In this document: one piece after another, positions 33,370 through 42,031 of the stretch | How positions within the stretch are numbered: position 1 is the stretch's first letter | Layout of the letters: the number at the start of each line of letters is the position of its first letter | Program-made: the position numbers and the translations under genes | Notes under the pieces: generated by a model | Seen by the model: only the letters and a program-made list of their open reading frames with translations | What the model was told of the DNA's origin: nothing | The model's database searches: none | Source of the DNA: Cellulomonas shaoxiangyii | GTDB lineage: Bacteria > Actinomycetota > Actinomycetes > Actinomycetales > Cellulomonadaceae | Direction of reading: 5' to 3' | Length of the DNA stretch: 64,000 nucleotides | NCBI RefSeq assembly: GCF_004798685.1 | Contig: NZ_CP039291.1 | Location: 3,472,001-3,536,000 of the forward strand

Positions 33370-34368
33370 ATGCGCTCCAGCCTCACGACCACCCTCGCCG
33401 CCGTCGCGGCGTTCACCCTCCTGACGGCCGTGCCGGCCTCCGCGCACGACACGCAGGGGCACGGGCACGACCGCCACCACCCCGACCGCCCCACGACGTA
33501 CCTGCTCGACCCGTCCGGCCCCGCGGCCGACGACGTCTACCCGGAGGGCGTCGCGGTGCGCGGCGACGACTTCTTCGTCAGCAGCACGACCGACGGCACG
33601 ATCTACCGCGGCGACCTCGACGAGCCCACCGCGACGCCGTTCCTGCTCGGCGGCCAGGACGGCCGGACCTCCGCGATCGGCGTGAAGGTCGACGGCCGGA
33701 CGCTGCTGATCGCCGGTGGTGCCACGGGCCGCGTGTGGGCGTACGACCTCAGGACTCGTGCGCTGACCGGGTCGTGGCAGGTCGTGCAGGACGGCACGCC
33801 GGCGTTCGTGAACGACCTCGCGGTGAGCCCCCGGGGCGACGTGTACGTGACGGACTCCGTGCGCCCGGCGCTGTACCGGATCGACGCGCACGAGCGCCGG
33901 ACGACCGGGACCGAGCTCCTGGAGCCCTTCGTGTCCTTCGACGGGACGGCACTGGCGTACAACGACGGCTTCAACGTCAACGGCATCGCGATCTCGCGCG
34001 ACGGCCGGCACGCGGTCCTCGCGCAGACGAGCACGGCGACGCTGTTCCGCGTGGGCCTCACCGACCGCAGCGTCGAGGCGATCGACCTCGGCGGGGAGCC
34101 GGTCAGCGGTGACGGCCTCCTGCTCGACGGCCGCCGGCTGCAGGTGGTGGAGTGGCTGGGCGACGAGTCCTCGATCGTGACGGTGGACCTCGACCGGGGG
34201 TACGCCTCCGGCACCGTCGTGTCCCGCACGAGCGACCCGTCCTTCGACGACCCGACGACCATCGCCCGGGCCGGCCGCAGCCTGCTGGTGGTCAACAGTC
34301 AGTTCGGCACCCGCGCCGCGGGCGGGACGCCGGAGCCGTTCACGGTGTCGCGCATCCCGGTGCCCTGA
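33370..34368 (+). CDS. Secreted SMP-30/gluconolactonase-like beta-propeller
   Basis: This 332-residue exported protein starts at ATG 33370 behind GAAGGGG. It has a signal peptide to about residue 25 (AVPASA) and a His-rich stretch (HDTQGHGHDRHHPD) that could bind metal. A six-bladed propeller follows, with repeats such as PEGVAVRGDDFFVSS, VNDLAVSPRGDVYVTDS, NGIAISRDGRHAV and VSGDGLLLDGRRL. It resembles actinobacterial secreted SMP-30/LRE-like proteins. A calcium-dependent lactonase role is typical of the fold but the substrate is unknown. Confidence 0.8.
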   Translation: MRSSLTTTLAAVAAFTLLTAVPASAHDTQGHGHDRHHPDRPTTYLLDPSGPAADDVYPEGVAVRGDDFFVSSTTDGTIYRGDLDEPTATPFLLGGQDGRTSAIGVKVDGRTLLIAGGATGRVWAYDLRTRALTGSWQVVQDGTPAFVNDLAVSPRGDVYVTDSVRPALYRIDAHERRTTGTELLEPFVSFDGTALAYNDGFNVNGIAISRDGRHAVLAQTSTATLFRVGLTDRSVEAIDLGGEPVSGDGLLLDGRRLQVVEWLGDESSIVTVDLDRGYASGTVVSRTSDPSFDDPTTIARAGRSLLVVNSQFGTRAAGGTPEPFTVSRIPVP

Positions 34369-34414
34369 CGGCGGCCCGGGCCGACCGTGCGCCCACGGAC
34401 GCGCCGCCGTGGCG

Positions 34415-34858
34415 TCAGGCCGTGCGCAGCGCCAGCAGGAACTGCCCGCCGCCCGGCTCGACCTGCGTCGCGACGGCCAGGTCGGGGGCGAAGCGCGACA
34501 GCCGGTCGACCAGCCACGCGGCGGCCTGGTCGGCGTCCGCGCGGCTCGGGCAGCGCGCCACCACCTCGCGTCCGCCCTTGCGCCGCAGCCGCTCCACGGT
34601 CTCGGCGATCGGCGCCGGGTCGACGACGAAGAGGTCGGGCGACCACGGCACGACCGCCTTGACCGCGCCCTTGCGGGTGTTGCAGGCGCGGTGGGCGAGC
34701 CGCTCCAGGGTCGCCGCGCCCTTCTTGGGCTTGGCGACGGCGCCGAGGTCGACGCTGGGGCCGCGGTCGGAGTTGACCGAGGCGTCCGGGTCCACCGGCT
34801 CGTCGCACAGCCAGCAGCGCCACGAGTCCCGGTCACCGACGACGCTCAGATTGCTCAT
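34415..34858 (-). CDS. HNH-like zinc protein of unknown function
   Basis: This 147-residue protein starts at ATG 34858. WRCWLCDEPVDPD gives one CxxC pair, and LERLAHRACNTRKGA gives the His and Cys-Asn of an HNH/treble-clef finger. Together these could hold one zinc, as in HNH endonucleases. The C-terminal half (ETVERLRRKGGREVVARCPS and on) is unlike known nucleases. A TACGGT box lies only four bases before the ATG, and a GGGAGG stretch lies slightly further, so the mode of initiation is unclear. Confidence 0.55.
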   Translation of the reverse strand: MSNLSVVGDRDSWRCWLCDEPVDPDASVNSDRGPSVDLGAVAKPKKGAATLERLAHRACNTRKGAVKAVVPWSPDLFVVDPAPIAETVERLRRKGGREVVARCPSRADADQAAAWLVDRLSRFAPDLAVATQVEPGGGQFLLALRTA

Positions 34859-34895
34859 GCGCGCACCGTAGCCTCCCGGCCCCGTGCGCCCGTCC

Positions 34896-35843
34896 TCAGA
34901 CGACGACCAGCTCCGTCCCGTCGGGCGAGTGGTCCGCCAGGCTCTCGCTGTGGATCGCCGGGTCGTCGTAGGTGTTCCAGTAGTACGTGTTCGTCCTGGA
35001 CGAGAAGAGGCCCGTGTAGATGGTCTTCTCGAACTCGCCGGAGCCCATCGCCGCGCAGCCGTCGACCATCGCGACCTGCTGCAGCGTGTGGAACGCGCGG
35101 CTGACGTTCTCCTCCTCGCTGGCCTTCGTCGGGTAGTGCTCGTTGACGTAGGCCGCACGGACGAAGCGGGACGGCGAGTAGTAGTCACCGGGCACCCCCC
35201 GCATGTGCGAGCCCGAGCCGAACGGGGTCAGGCTGGCCCGGCCGAGCTCGGTCGCCTCGGGGAACTCCGGCGAGGTGTTGAGGTAGTTGCGCAGGTTCTC
35301 GTGGTGCCACGCGAACCCGGGCTGGTTCGCCAGGACGTCGACGTCGTCGTCGAAGACGTGCATCCCGTCGCTCGTGTGCTCCACGACGATGGCGCGCGTC
35401 GCGTCGCCGATGATCCAGTGGAGCAGCGAGCTCGGGTACTTCTCGTTGATCGGCTTGTCGACGATCGCCACGTCCTTCAGCGCCGCCTGCACCTCGTCGA
35501 CGCTCGCGAACTGCGAGGCGACCCAGAGCGGGAACTCGTACGCCGCGACGTTGGTCTTGCCGTCGACGGGCCCGGGCGCGTAGGACGCGTAGCCGGGGAA
35601 GTTGAGCCCCGCCACCGCCAGCCCCGCGTCGTTGCCACAGTCGAAGTAGAGCGGTGTGCCCTCCTCCACGATGCCCATGCCGATGGTCGCGTGCCGGATG
35701 CTCGGCACCGCCCCGAACGGCGACGTGGGGACGAACCCGGTGGGAGTCACCACCACCCGCTCCCCGTAGCCGCTCGTCCAGTCGAGGTTTCGCGCGAGGT
35801 AGAGGTTGCCGCTACCGTCCGAGAACCTGATTCCTGTGCACAT
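34896..35843 (-). CDS. Choloylglycine hydrolase/penicillin V acylase-family amidase
   Basis: This 315-residue Ntn hydrolase starts MCTGIRF, so removal of Met exposes the nucleophile Cys2. Arg18 and Asp21 in LARNLDW and Asn81 in VAGLNFPGY match the numbering of active-site residues in bile-salt hydrolases and penicillin V acylases. No signal peptide precedes Cys2, and a cytoplasmic enzyme is expected. Likely substrates are linear amides such as N-acyl homoserine lactones or penicillin V rather than bile salts in a soil organism; this is inferred. The ribosome site is GGGGGGA. Confidence 0.85.
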   Translation of the reverse strand: MCTGIRFSDGSGNLYLARNLDWTSGYGERVVVTPTGFVPTSPFGAVPSIRHATIGMGIVEEGTPLYFDCGNDAGLAVAGLNFPGYASYAPGPVDGKTNVAAYEFPLWVASQFASVDEVQAALKDVAIVDKPINEKYPSSLLHWIIGDATRAIVVEHTSDGMHVFDDDVDVLANQPGFAWHHENLRNYLNTSPEFPEATELGRASLTPFGSGSHMRGVPGDYYSPSRFVRAAYVNEHYPTKASEEENVSRAFHTLQQVAMVDGCAAMGSGEFEKTIYTGLFSSRTNTYYWNTYDDPAIHSESLADHSPDGTELVVV

Positions 35844-36119
35844 GGTGTCCCCCCGCGTTGACTCCTCCAGTGTGCTTCCGGGCGACGCGACGGGCATGTC
35901 GAGGCCGCTACCGGCCACACGGTGACGCGGAGCTCACGGAGCGGGTCACGCCTCGAACGTACGGCGGGCGCGGACCGGGGGATCCACCCTCGGACGGCCC
36001 AGCCGGCGGGTGCGCTCGTCCCGCGGGCGGACCCGGGCCACCGGAGGATGAGGGCACGGCGGCCGGTGAGGCGCCCACGGGACGACGCCCGCGAGCGCCG
36101 CCGGACCCACGGTGGACGC

Positions 36120-36668
36120 ATGACGACGACCACCGACCCGCGTCCCCCGCGGAGCACCCGCCGCCCCCACAGATCGCCGCTGCTCGGCGTGCTCGCGCTG
36201 CTGCTCGCCGGCGGGGCCGGCCTGGCGTACGGGCTCACCGACGGGCCCGGACCTCCCGCCGGCGTGGTGGTGCCGCCGGGAGCGCCCACCGGGGCGACCG
36301 GCCTGCACCCCGATCTCGAGCGACGCCTCGCGGCGGCGCGCGAGGCGGCCGCGGCCGACGGCGTCACGCTCACGCTGACGTCGGGGCTGCGCACGGCCGC
36401 GGAGCAGCAGGAGCTCGTCGACGAGGCCGTCGACGAGTACGGCGCGCCCGAGGCGTACCGGTGGGTGCTGCCGCCGGAGCGGTCGGCCCACGTGCAGGGC
36501 CTCGCGATCGACGTCGGCCCGACCGCGGGCGCGTACTGGCTGCAGGAGCACGGCCCGGACCTCGGCCTGTGCCCGACCTACGTCAACGAGGTGTGGCACT
36601 TCGAGCTCCTCGCCGAGGGCGCGGCCGCGTGCCCGGAGCCGCGGGCCGACTCGTCCTGGGCGTGGTGA
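36120..36668 (+). CDS. VanY/M15-type D,D-carboxypeptidase
   Basis: This 182-residue membrane-anchored peptidase has one N-terminal transmembrane helix (about 20-38) and a Pro-rich spacer. The M15B domain follows, with TLTSGLRTAAEQQEL, the zinc ligands His124 and Asp131 in RSAHVQGLAIDVG, and His160 in EVWHFEL. Such enzymes remove the terminal D-Ala from peptidoglycan peptides outside the cell. No vanHAX genes lie nearby, so this is probably routine wall trimming rather than glycopeptide resistance. The ATG at 36120 lacks a clear ribosome site. Confidence 0.88.
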   Translation: MTTTTDPRPPRSTRRPHRSPLLGVLALLLAGGAGLAYGLTDGPGPPAGVVVPPGAPTGATGLHPDLERRLAAAREAAAADGVTLTLTSGLRTAAEQQELVDEAVDEYGAPEAYRWVLPPERSAHVQGLAIDVGPTAGAYWLQEHGPDLGLCPTYVNEVWHFELLAEGAAACPEPRADSSWAW

Positions 36669-36685
36669 CGCGCCCGCGACCGCCG

Positions 36686-37951
36686 TCAGCGCGGCTTGTC
36701 GGACCCGCTCGTCGTGCGGCGGCGCGTCGTGCCGCCGTGCCACTCGAGCAGCAGCAGGGCGGCGTCGTCCTGGACATCGGCGCCCACCGTCTCCAGGAAG
36801 GTGCGGGAGATGTCCTGCGCCACGTTGCGGGGGTGCCGGTCGGCGGTGTCGCGCAGGGCGGCGGGCAGGTCGAAGTGGGCGGCGCTGCGCTCCAGCATGC
36901 CGTCGGTCATCAGCAGCAGCCGGTCCCCCGGGTACATCTCGATCTCCTGCACGCGGTACTCGTGCGGCTGGAAGCCGAGCAGCGGGTTGTTGGCGGGCAC
37001 GACGCTGGTGACGTGGCCGTCGTGCAGGAGGAGGGCGCCGGGGTGGCCCGCGTTGATGACCCGGACGACCGCGCGCTCGTCGGCGTCGTCCTCGCCGTCG
37101 TGCCCGCCACCGGGCGACCGGAGGTCGATCTCCAGGAGGATGCCCGTGACGTGGTCGCCCCCGTCGGGGCCGCCGTGCTCGACGAGCGCCGTGTTGGCCG
37201 CGTGCGCCTGCTCGACGAGGCTCGCGCCCTGCCGGCGCGCGTTGCGCAGCGCGTTCACGGCGAGGGTCGACAGCATGGCGGCGTTGAGGTCGTGCCCGAC
37301 CGCGTCGGTGAGGGTGGCGATGAGCCGGTCGGCCGACGCGACGTAGTCGAACGTGTCGCCCGCGGCGCTGGCGGAGGGCTCGAGCCACCCGGCGAGCGTG
37401 AAGGAGCCGCCCTCGCACACGAATCCGAGCGGCAGCAGCCGGCGCTGGATCTCCCGCGGCAGGGTGAACTCCGCCGACCGCATGGCCGTCTCGTAGCTGT
37501 CGGTGTGCCGCTGGTTGGCGACCAGGATGTAGGCGAACGCGTGGGCCACGGCGGCGAGGTGCTCCGCCGTCGCGGGGTCGAGCTCACCGTTCCCGTCCCC
37601 CGGTGCGTCGGCGTCTGCGTCCGTGTCCTGCGCCGACAGCTCCACCGCCAGCACCCCGAGGGCGTCGCCGCGCACGGTGACGGGCGCGTACGCGTGCCGG
37701 TCACCGTCGTGCACGACGCGCTGCTCCCGCCAGGCCTGGCCCGCGTCGGTCCCCGTGAGCTGGAACCGCGCGTCGGGGTCGGCGTGGTCGATGAGCGTGT
37801 CGCCGGCGGCGTCGGCGATCAGGAACGTGGCGGACTCCACGCCGAGCGTGCGGACCAGCGCGTCGGACGCCGCGGAGATCGCGTCGGCCGGGGAGACGTC
37901 CTCGGCGGCTGTGAGGAGGGCGGAGATGTCCACAGGGTCCGAGCGCGTCAT
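36686..37951 (-). CDS. GAF-SpoIIE/PP2C-type serine phosphatase
   Basis: This 421-residue signalling protein has an N-terminal GAF-like sensor domain (about 10-140: [37 protein letters not shown]). It is followed by a short acidic linker and a PP2C-type domain (about 185-405). The PP2C domain has metal-binding Asp residues in [31 protein letters not shown] and QDDAALLLL. Such proteins dephosphorylate anti-sigma-factor antagonists in partner-switching systems. No anti-sigma or antagonist gene is adjacent. The ligand of the GAF domain is unknown. Confidence 0.87.
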   Translation of the reverse strand: MTRSDPVDISALLTAAEDVSPADAISAASDALVRTLGVESATFLIADAAGDTLIDHADPDARFQLTGTDAGQAWREQRVVHDGDRHAYAPVTVRGDALGVLAVELSAQDTDADADAPGDGNGELDPATAEHLAAVAHAFAYILVANQRHTDSYETAMRSAEFTLPREIQRRLLPLGFVCEGGSFTLAGWLEPSASAAGDTFDYVASADRLIATLTDAVGHDLNAAMLSTLAVNALRNARRQGASLVEQAHAANTALVEHGGPDGGDHVTGILLEIDLRSPGGGHDGEDDADERAVVRVINAGHPGALLLHDGHVTSVVPANNPLLGFQPHEYRVQEIEMYPGDRLLLMTDGMLERSAAHFDLPAALRDTADRHPRNVAQDISRTFLETVGADVQDDAALLLLEWHGGTTRRRTTSGSDKPR

Positions 37952-38023
37952 GGCGCAACGATGACACGACGGCCCCGCGCGCTCGACCGGGACGACGGCC
38001 GCACCTGCTGGCACCATCACGGG

Positions 38024-38320
38024 ATGGTTCTCGAGCACGCGCTGCTGCCCGTCGCACCCGGACGTGAGACGGAGTTCGAGGAGGCGTTCCGCGCGGCCCG
38101 GGCGATCATCGCGAGCATGCCGGGCTTCGGCCGCCTGACGCTGTCGCGGTGCCTCGAACGGCCCGGCACCTACCTGCTGCTCGTGGAGTGGGACTCCCTG
38201 GAGGACCACACAGTCGGCTTCCGCGGGTCGGCCGAGTACGAGCGGTGGCGCCGGCTTCTGCACCACTTCTACGAGCCGTTCCCGACCGTCGAGCACTACG
38301 AGCAGGTCCTCGACGCCTGA
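38024..38320 (+). CDS. Antibiotic biosynthesis monooxygenase-domain protein
   Basis: This 98-residue ferredoxin-like ABM-fold protein has [41 protein letters not shown] with the motif core SRCLE, and [17 protein letters not shown]. Small ABM proteins act as quinol monooxygenases, haem-degrading enzymes or structural dimers, and the sequence alone does not decide. There is no ribosome site before ATG 38024, so a leaderless message is possible. It is divergent from the phosphatase gene. Confidence 0.75.
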   Translation: MVLEHALLPVAPGRETEFEEAFRAARAIIASMPGFGRLTLSRCLERPGTYLLLVEWDSLEDHTVGFRGSAEYERWRRLLHHFYEPFPTVEHYEQVLDA

Positions 38321-38374
38321 GGACGACGGCGAGCGGTCCGTACGCCCGCGCACGTCAGCGGGCATCCTGCGTCC

Positions 38375-39376
38375 ATGGACCCCGCGACCCACCTCGGCAC
38401 CGCCACCGTCACCGCCGCCTACCGCGCGTTCGGTGAGCGGGAGGCCCGCGGCGTCTCGCCCGTCTACGAGGCCTGGGCGCTCGGCGTCGCCGAGGACGCC
38501 GTGGTCGCCGACCTGATCGCGACGCTGCCCCGCGGCAAGCGCCAGCCGAACCTCGTCCTCGCCGCCGCCCGGTGGCACGGCGCGCGTGGGGACTACGACG
38601 ACCTCCGCTCGACCCTCCTCGGGCAGTGGCCGCAGGTGCGCGCGACGGTCCTCGCGCGCGCCACCCAGACCAACGAGGCGAACCGGTGCGCCGTCCTCCT
38701 GCCGTTCCTCGCGGAGCTGCCGCAGCCGCTCGCGCTCCTGGAGGTCGGGGCCGCCGCGGGGCTCTGCCTGCTGCCCGACCGGTACTCCTACCGCTACGAC
38801 GACGGCACCGCGCTGGACCCCGACGACGGCCCCGCGGACGTGGTGCTGCCCTGCGCGCTCGGCCCCGGGGTCCGCGCGCCCCGCCGGCTGCCGCAGGTCG
38901 CGTGGCGCGCCGGCATCGACCTGGCACCCGTGGACGTGTCCGACGACGACGCGTGCGCCTGGCTCGAGGCGCTCGTCTGGCCCGAGCACGACGAGCGCCG
39001 CACCCGGCTGCGCGCCGCGCTGGACGTCGCGCGCCGCGACCCGCCGCGCGTCGTGCCGGGCGACCTGCTCGACGTCCTCCCCGCGCTCGCCGCCGAGGCA
39101 CCCCGCGACGCGACCCTCGTCGTGCTCCACAGCGCCGTCCTCGCGTACCTCGACGCCGGGGCGCGGGCGGCGTTCGTCGACCTGGTCGGGACGCTCCCGG
39201 GGCACTGGGTCAGCAACGAGGGCGCCCGGGTGCTCCCGATGACCGCGGACCTCGTGCCGGGCACGGGCGGCCGCGACTTCGTGGTCGTCGTCGACGGCGT
39301 GGCGCGCGGCTACGCCGACCCGCACGGCCGCTCGCTCACCGGCCTGGGCGGCCGGGACGCGACGAGCGCGGACTGA
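38375..39376 (+). CDS. DUF2332 family protein
   Basis: This 333-residue protein starts at ATG 38375. It contains [53 protein letters not shown] and [13 protein letters not shown]. The GAAAGL glycine-rich loop and the later His recall an S-adenosylmethionine-type Rossmann fold, and this pattern defines DUF2332 in actinobacteria. Function unknown. It converges with the S66 peptidase gene, whose duplicated end lies directly downstream. Confidence 0.8.
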   Translation: MDPATHLGTATVTAAYRAFGEREARGVSPVYEAWALGVAEDAVVADLIATLPRGKRQPNLVLAAARWHGARGDYDDLRSTLLGQWPQVRATVLARATQTNEANRCAVLLPFLAELPQPLALLEVGAAAGLCLLPDRYSYRYDDGTALDPDDGPADVVLPCALGPGVRAPRRLPQVAWRAGIDLAPVDVSDDDACAWLEALVWPEHDERRTRLRAALDVARRDPPRVVPGDLLDVLPALAAEAPRDATLVVLHSAVLAYLDAGARAAFVDLVGTLPGHWVSNEGARVLPMTADLVPGTGGRDFVVVVDGVARGYADPHGRSLTGLGGRDATSAD

Positions 39377-39379
39377 GCC

Positions 39380-39438
39380 CGCGGTCAGGCGTAGGCCGCG
39401 GTCAGGGGTAGGACGCGGTCAGGCGTACGACGCGGTCA
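39380..39438 (-). repeat. 17-bp tandem repeat duplicating a gene's stop codon
   Basis: Three copies (39380-39396, 39397-39413, 39414-39430) plus a partial fourth of a 17-bp unit beginning CGCGGTCAGG. On the minus strand each copy encodes the last codons and TGA of the S66 peptidase gene. Since 17 is not a multiple of three, the copies place a TGA in each of the three frames. Confidence 0.85.
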
Positions 39439-40462
39439 CGGTGCGGGTCACGCCGTCGAGGGTCAGCGGCCCGCCGTACGGGACGATCCACTGCGGCCGC
39501 GTGTGCCCGAAGGGCACCCCGACGCACACCACGGCCCCCGGGTTGTAGCGGGTGACCTCCTCGACGACGGCGTCCCGCTGCGCCGCGCGGCGCCGTGCCC
39601 GCTCCGCGGCGTCGAGGCGCACGTCGACGCCGGTCACGGGCGGACGCGCGACGCACACGCCCGCGACGACCGCGAGCAGGCCCCGCTCGCCGAGCGCGCG
39701 CACCCACATCCGGACCGTCTCGGCCGACGGCAGCTCCTCGCTGGTCTCGAGCAGCAGGATCGCGCCCTCCAGGGCCGCCGTCGGCGGGAACCGGTCCGCC
39801 ATCGCGAGCCAGTCGAGCACCTCCAGGCACCCGCCCCACGTGCGCCCCGTGACCGAGCGCGCCGGCCCGGCCCAGGTCCAGGGGCCGGTGGGCTCACGCT
39901 CGCCGTGCTCGGTGAGGGCACGCGGGTCCAGCCAGTCGTGGCCCATGTCCTCCGACTCGCCGGGTTCGGTCAGTGTGAGGGTCTCGCCGGTGAGGAGGGC
40001 CGCCCGCAGCGAGGCCAGGTGCACGTCGTCGATCGCCGGGCCCGGGCCGAGGTGCACCTGGGTGGAGCCGCCGTAGAAACCCGCGACGCCCTGCTGCCAC
40101 AGCCAGCCGAGCAGGTTGGTGTTGTCGCTGTAGCCGAGGAACGGCTTGGGGTCCGCGCGGACGGCGTCGGCGTCGAGGTGGGGCACGACCGTGATCTGGT
40201 CGTCCCCGCCGACCGTCGCGAGCACCGCGCGGACGGACGGGTCGGCGAACGCGGCGTTGAGGTCGCGGGCCCGGTCCCGGGAGGACGCGCCGACCTGACG
40301 CGTGGTCGGGTACTCGACGGGCACGAGGCCGGTCGCGGCGACGAGCCGCCGAAGGGCCTGCTCGTGCACGGCCGGGGCGTACCCGGGCGCGGCGAACGAC
40401 GGTGAGACCACGGCGACGCGGTCACCCGCGACGGCCTTGGGCGGGGAGACGAGGGACGGCAT
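39419..40462 (-). CDS. S66-family LD-carboxypeptidase/MccF-like peptidase
   Basis: This 347-residue serine peptidase opens with DRVAVVSPSFAAPG, followed by ATVGGDDQITVV and the nucleophile Ser112 in FLGYSDNTNLLG. A later Glu in ILLLETSEELP and His in GVPFGHTRPQW complete the Ser-Glu-His triad of family S66. These enzymes cleave the L,D-bond of murein tetrapeptides or, as MccF, inactivate microcin-type nucleotide peptides. The length is closer to MccF-like members. No signal peptide, so cytoplasmic. The 3' end is tandemly duplicated, giving extra stop codons. Confidence 0.87.
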   Translation of the reverse strand: MPSLVSPPKAVAGDRVAVVSPSFAAPGYAPAVHEQALRRLVAATGLVPVEYPTTRQVGASSRDRARDLNAAFADPSVRAVLATVGGDDQITVVPHLDADAVRADPKPFLGYSDNTNLLGWLWQQGVAGFYGGSTQVHLGPGPAIDDVHLASLRAALLTGETLTLTEPGESEDMGHDWLDPRALTEHGEREPTGPWTWAGPARSVTGRTWGGCLEVLDWLAMADRFPPTAALEGAILLLETSEELPSAETVRMWVRALGERGLLAVVAGVCVARPPVTGVDVRLDAAERARRRAAQRDAVVEEVTRYNPGAVVCVGVPFGHTRPQWIVPYGGPLTLDGVTRTVTASYA

Positions 40463-40528
40463 CGGCCCACCCAACCAGCCCGGTCCGTCCGGAGCGCGGG
40501 GAATCCCGCGGCGCACCGGCGGACGACC

Positions 40529-40550
40529 CTTGACAACAATTACTGTCAAG
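40529..40550 (+). promoter_or_regulatory. Inverted-repeat operator of the HTH/SRPBCC operon
   Basis: CTTGACA and TGTCAAG form perfect 7-bp arms around eight A/T-rich bases (40536-40543). A -10-like TACTGT (40541-40546) overlaps the right arm, and the gene starts 14 bp after the repeat. This is the expected layout for autorepression by the ArsR-type product. Confidence 0.65.
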
Positions 40551-40564
40551 AGGAGCGTGGAGCC

Positions 40565-41143
40565 ATGCAGGACGTCGAGGTCATCGAGGACGTGGGCGCC
40601 GCAGCCGTGGCGCTGGACCCGGTGCGGGCACGGCTGCTCGCCGAGCTGGCCGTGCCGGCCTCCGCTGCAGGGCTCGCCGCCCGGGTCGGGATCCCGCGCC
40701 AGAAGGTCAACTACCACCTGCGCACGCTCGAGGCGCACGGCCTGGTGGAGCTGGCCGAGGAGCGCCGGCACGGCGGCATCACCGAGCGCGTCCTGCGGGC
40801 GTCCGCCGCGCGGTACGTCGTGTCCCCGGCGGCCGTCAGCGCGTCGGCGGCCGACCCCGACGCGACCGCCGACCGCCTCTCGGCCGGCTACCTGGTCGCC
40901 CTGGCCGGGCGGGTGGTGCGCGAGGTCGGCGCCCTGGCGCGCCGGGCCGCCGCGACGGGCGCACGGCTGCCGACGCTGACCGTCGACACGCAGATCGGGT
41001 TCCGCTCCGCCGCCGACCGCGCGGCCTTCGCGGACGACCTCACCGCCGCGGTGCTCGACCTGGCCGCGCGCTACCACCACGACGACGGACGCCCGCACCG
41101 GCTGGTCGTCGCCGCGCACCCGCTGCCCCAGGAGGACGCATGA
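40565..41143 (+). CDS. ArsR-like winged-helix regulator
   Basis: This 192-residue protein has an N-terminal winged helix: LDPVRARLLAELAVPASAAG, LAARVGIPRQKVNYHLRTLE, then the wing AEERRHGGITERVLR. A helical C-terminal domain of about 100 residues follows. It belongs to the helix-turn-helix family often paired with AHSA1/SRPBCC genes. ATG 40565 follows an AGAGGAG site. It is the first gene of a two-gene operon with an ATGA overlap and is probably self-regulated through the palindrome at 40529-40550. The ligand is unknown. Confidence 0.83.
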   Translation: MQDVEVIEDVGAAAVALDPVRARLLAELAVPASAAGLAARVGIPRQKVNYHLRTLEAHGLVELAEERRHGGITERVLRASAARYVVSPAAVSASAADPDATADRLSAGYLVALAGRVVREVGALARRAAATGARLPTLTVDTQIGFRSAADRAAFADDLTAAVLDLAARYHHDDGRPHRLVVAAHPLPQEDA

Positions 41144-41931
41144 GCACCGCACCGCACGTCCCGTACCGCCTGCAGTTCGACGTCGAGGTCCCCGGCACCC
41201 CCGAGCAGGTCTGGCAGGCCATCGCCACCGCGGCGGGCCTGAGCGCCTGGTTCCTGCCCACGCGGCTCGAGGAGCGCGAGGGCGGCTCGCTGCACTTCTC
41301 GATGGGCCCGGAGATGGGCTCCGACGGCCACGTCACCGGCTGGGAGCCGCCGCACCGCCTCGTCTACGAGGAGGACTGGGCGGCCCTCATGGGCAAGGAC
41401 CCCGACACCCTCAGCCCGATGACGTCCGAGTTCGTCGTCGAGGCGCGCTCGGGCGGCACGTGCGTCGTGCGCGTGACCACCAGCGGCTTCGGCACGGGCG
41501 CGGACTGGGAGCAGGAGTGGTGGGACGACATGGGCACCAGCTGGAAGCCGTCGTTCGACGTCCTGCGCCTCTACCTCGCCCGCTTCGCCGGGCAGGAGGC
41601 CACGCACCTGGACGCCACGGCGTCCCACCCGGGCGACGCGCGGGGGGTCTGGGCGGCCCTGCACGACGCGCTGGGGCTGGGCGCCGTCGGCTCGACGGTC
41701 GAGGTGCTCGGCGCCACGGGGACGCTCGAGCGCGTCGGCGAGCGTGACGCGCTGGTCCGTCTCACCGCACCGGTGCCGGGCATGCTCACCGCCGCCGTGT
41801 ACGCCGACGGCGGCGACACCGCGACCGCGTACGTCCGGGCGCAGCTGTTCTCCCCCGACGCCGCCGCGTACGTGCGTCGCGAGGAGCCGGCGTGGCGCGA
41901 CTGGCTGCAGGGGCTCGTCGTCCCGGCCTGA
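41140..41931 (+). CDS. SRPBCC (AHSA1-type) domain protein
   Basis: This 263-residue protein has a START-like fold in the first half: VPYRLQFDVEVPGTPEQVWQ, AWFLPTRLEEREGG, GHVTGWEPPHRLVYEEDW, FVVEARSGGTCVVRV. A second, more divergent, similar region may fill the C-terminal ~100 residues. AHSA1-type SRPBCC proteins bind hydrophobic ligands in a deep cavity. Co-translation with the ArsR-like regulator suggests that the pair senses and handles one small molecule. Confidence 0.83.
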   Translation: MSTAPHVPYRLQFDVEVPGTPEQVWQAIATAAGLSAWFLPTRLEEREGGSLHFSMGPEMGSDGHVTGWEPPHRLVYEEDWAALMGKDPDTLSPMTSEFVVEARSGGTCVVRVTTSGFGTGADWEQEWWDDMGTSWKPSFDVLRLYLARFAGQEATHLDATASHPGDARGVWAALHDALGLGAVGSTVEVLGATGTLERVGERDALVRLTAPVPGMLTAAVYADGGDTATAYVRAQLFSPDAAAYVRREEPAWRDWLQGLVVPA

Positions 41932-42031
41932 CCGGCCTGACCGCGAGGACCGGGCGCCGCGCCGGCGGCCGCGGGCACGCACACGGCGACGCAGGGAAGG
42001 ACCCTGTGCACGGCGCGTGCCCGCTCGGGCC

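Noticed and set aside
36120..36668. Glycopeptide resistance cluster suggested by a VanY-like gene
   Set aside because: No vanH, vanA, vanX or VanRS-type pair adjacent; a routine murein carboxypeptidase is simpler.
35858..38320. An 820-residue plus-strand frame
   Set aside because: It runs through the VanY-like gene out of frame and antisense to the phosphatase. Only its last 98 codons (from 38024) are a real gene.
39380..39438. Possible CRISPR-like array
   Set aside because: Units are 17 bp and contiguous without spacers; this is a slippage-type tandem repeat, as are the arrays at 30812 and 55581.
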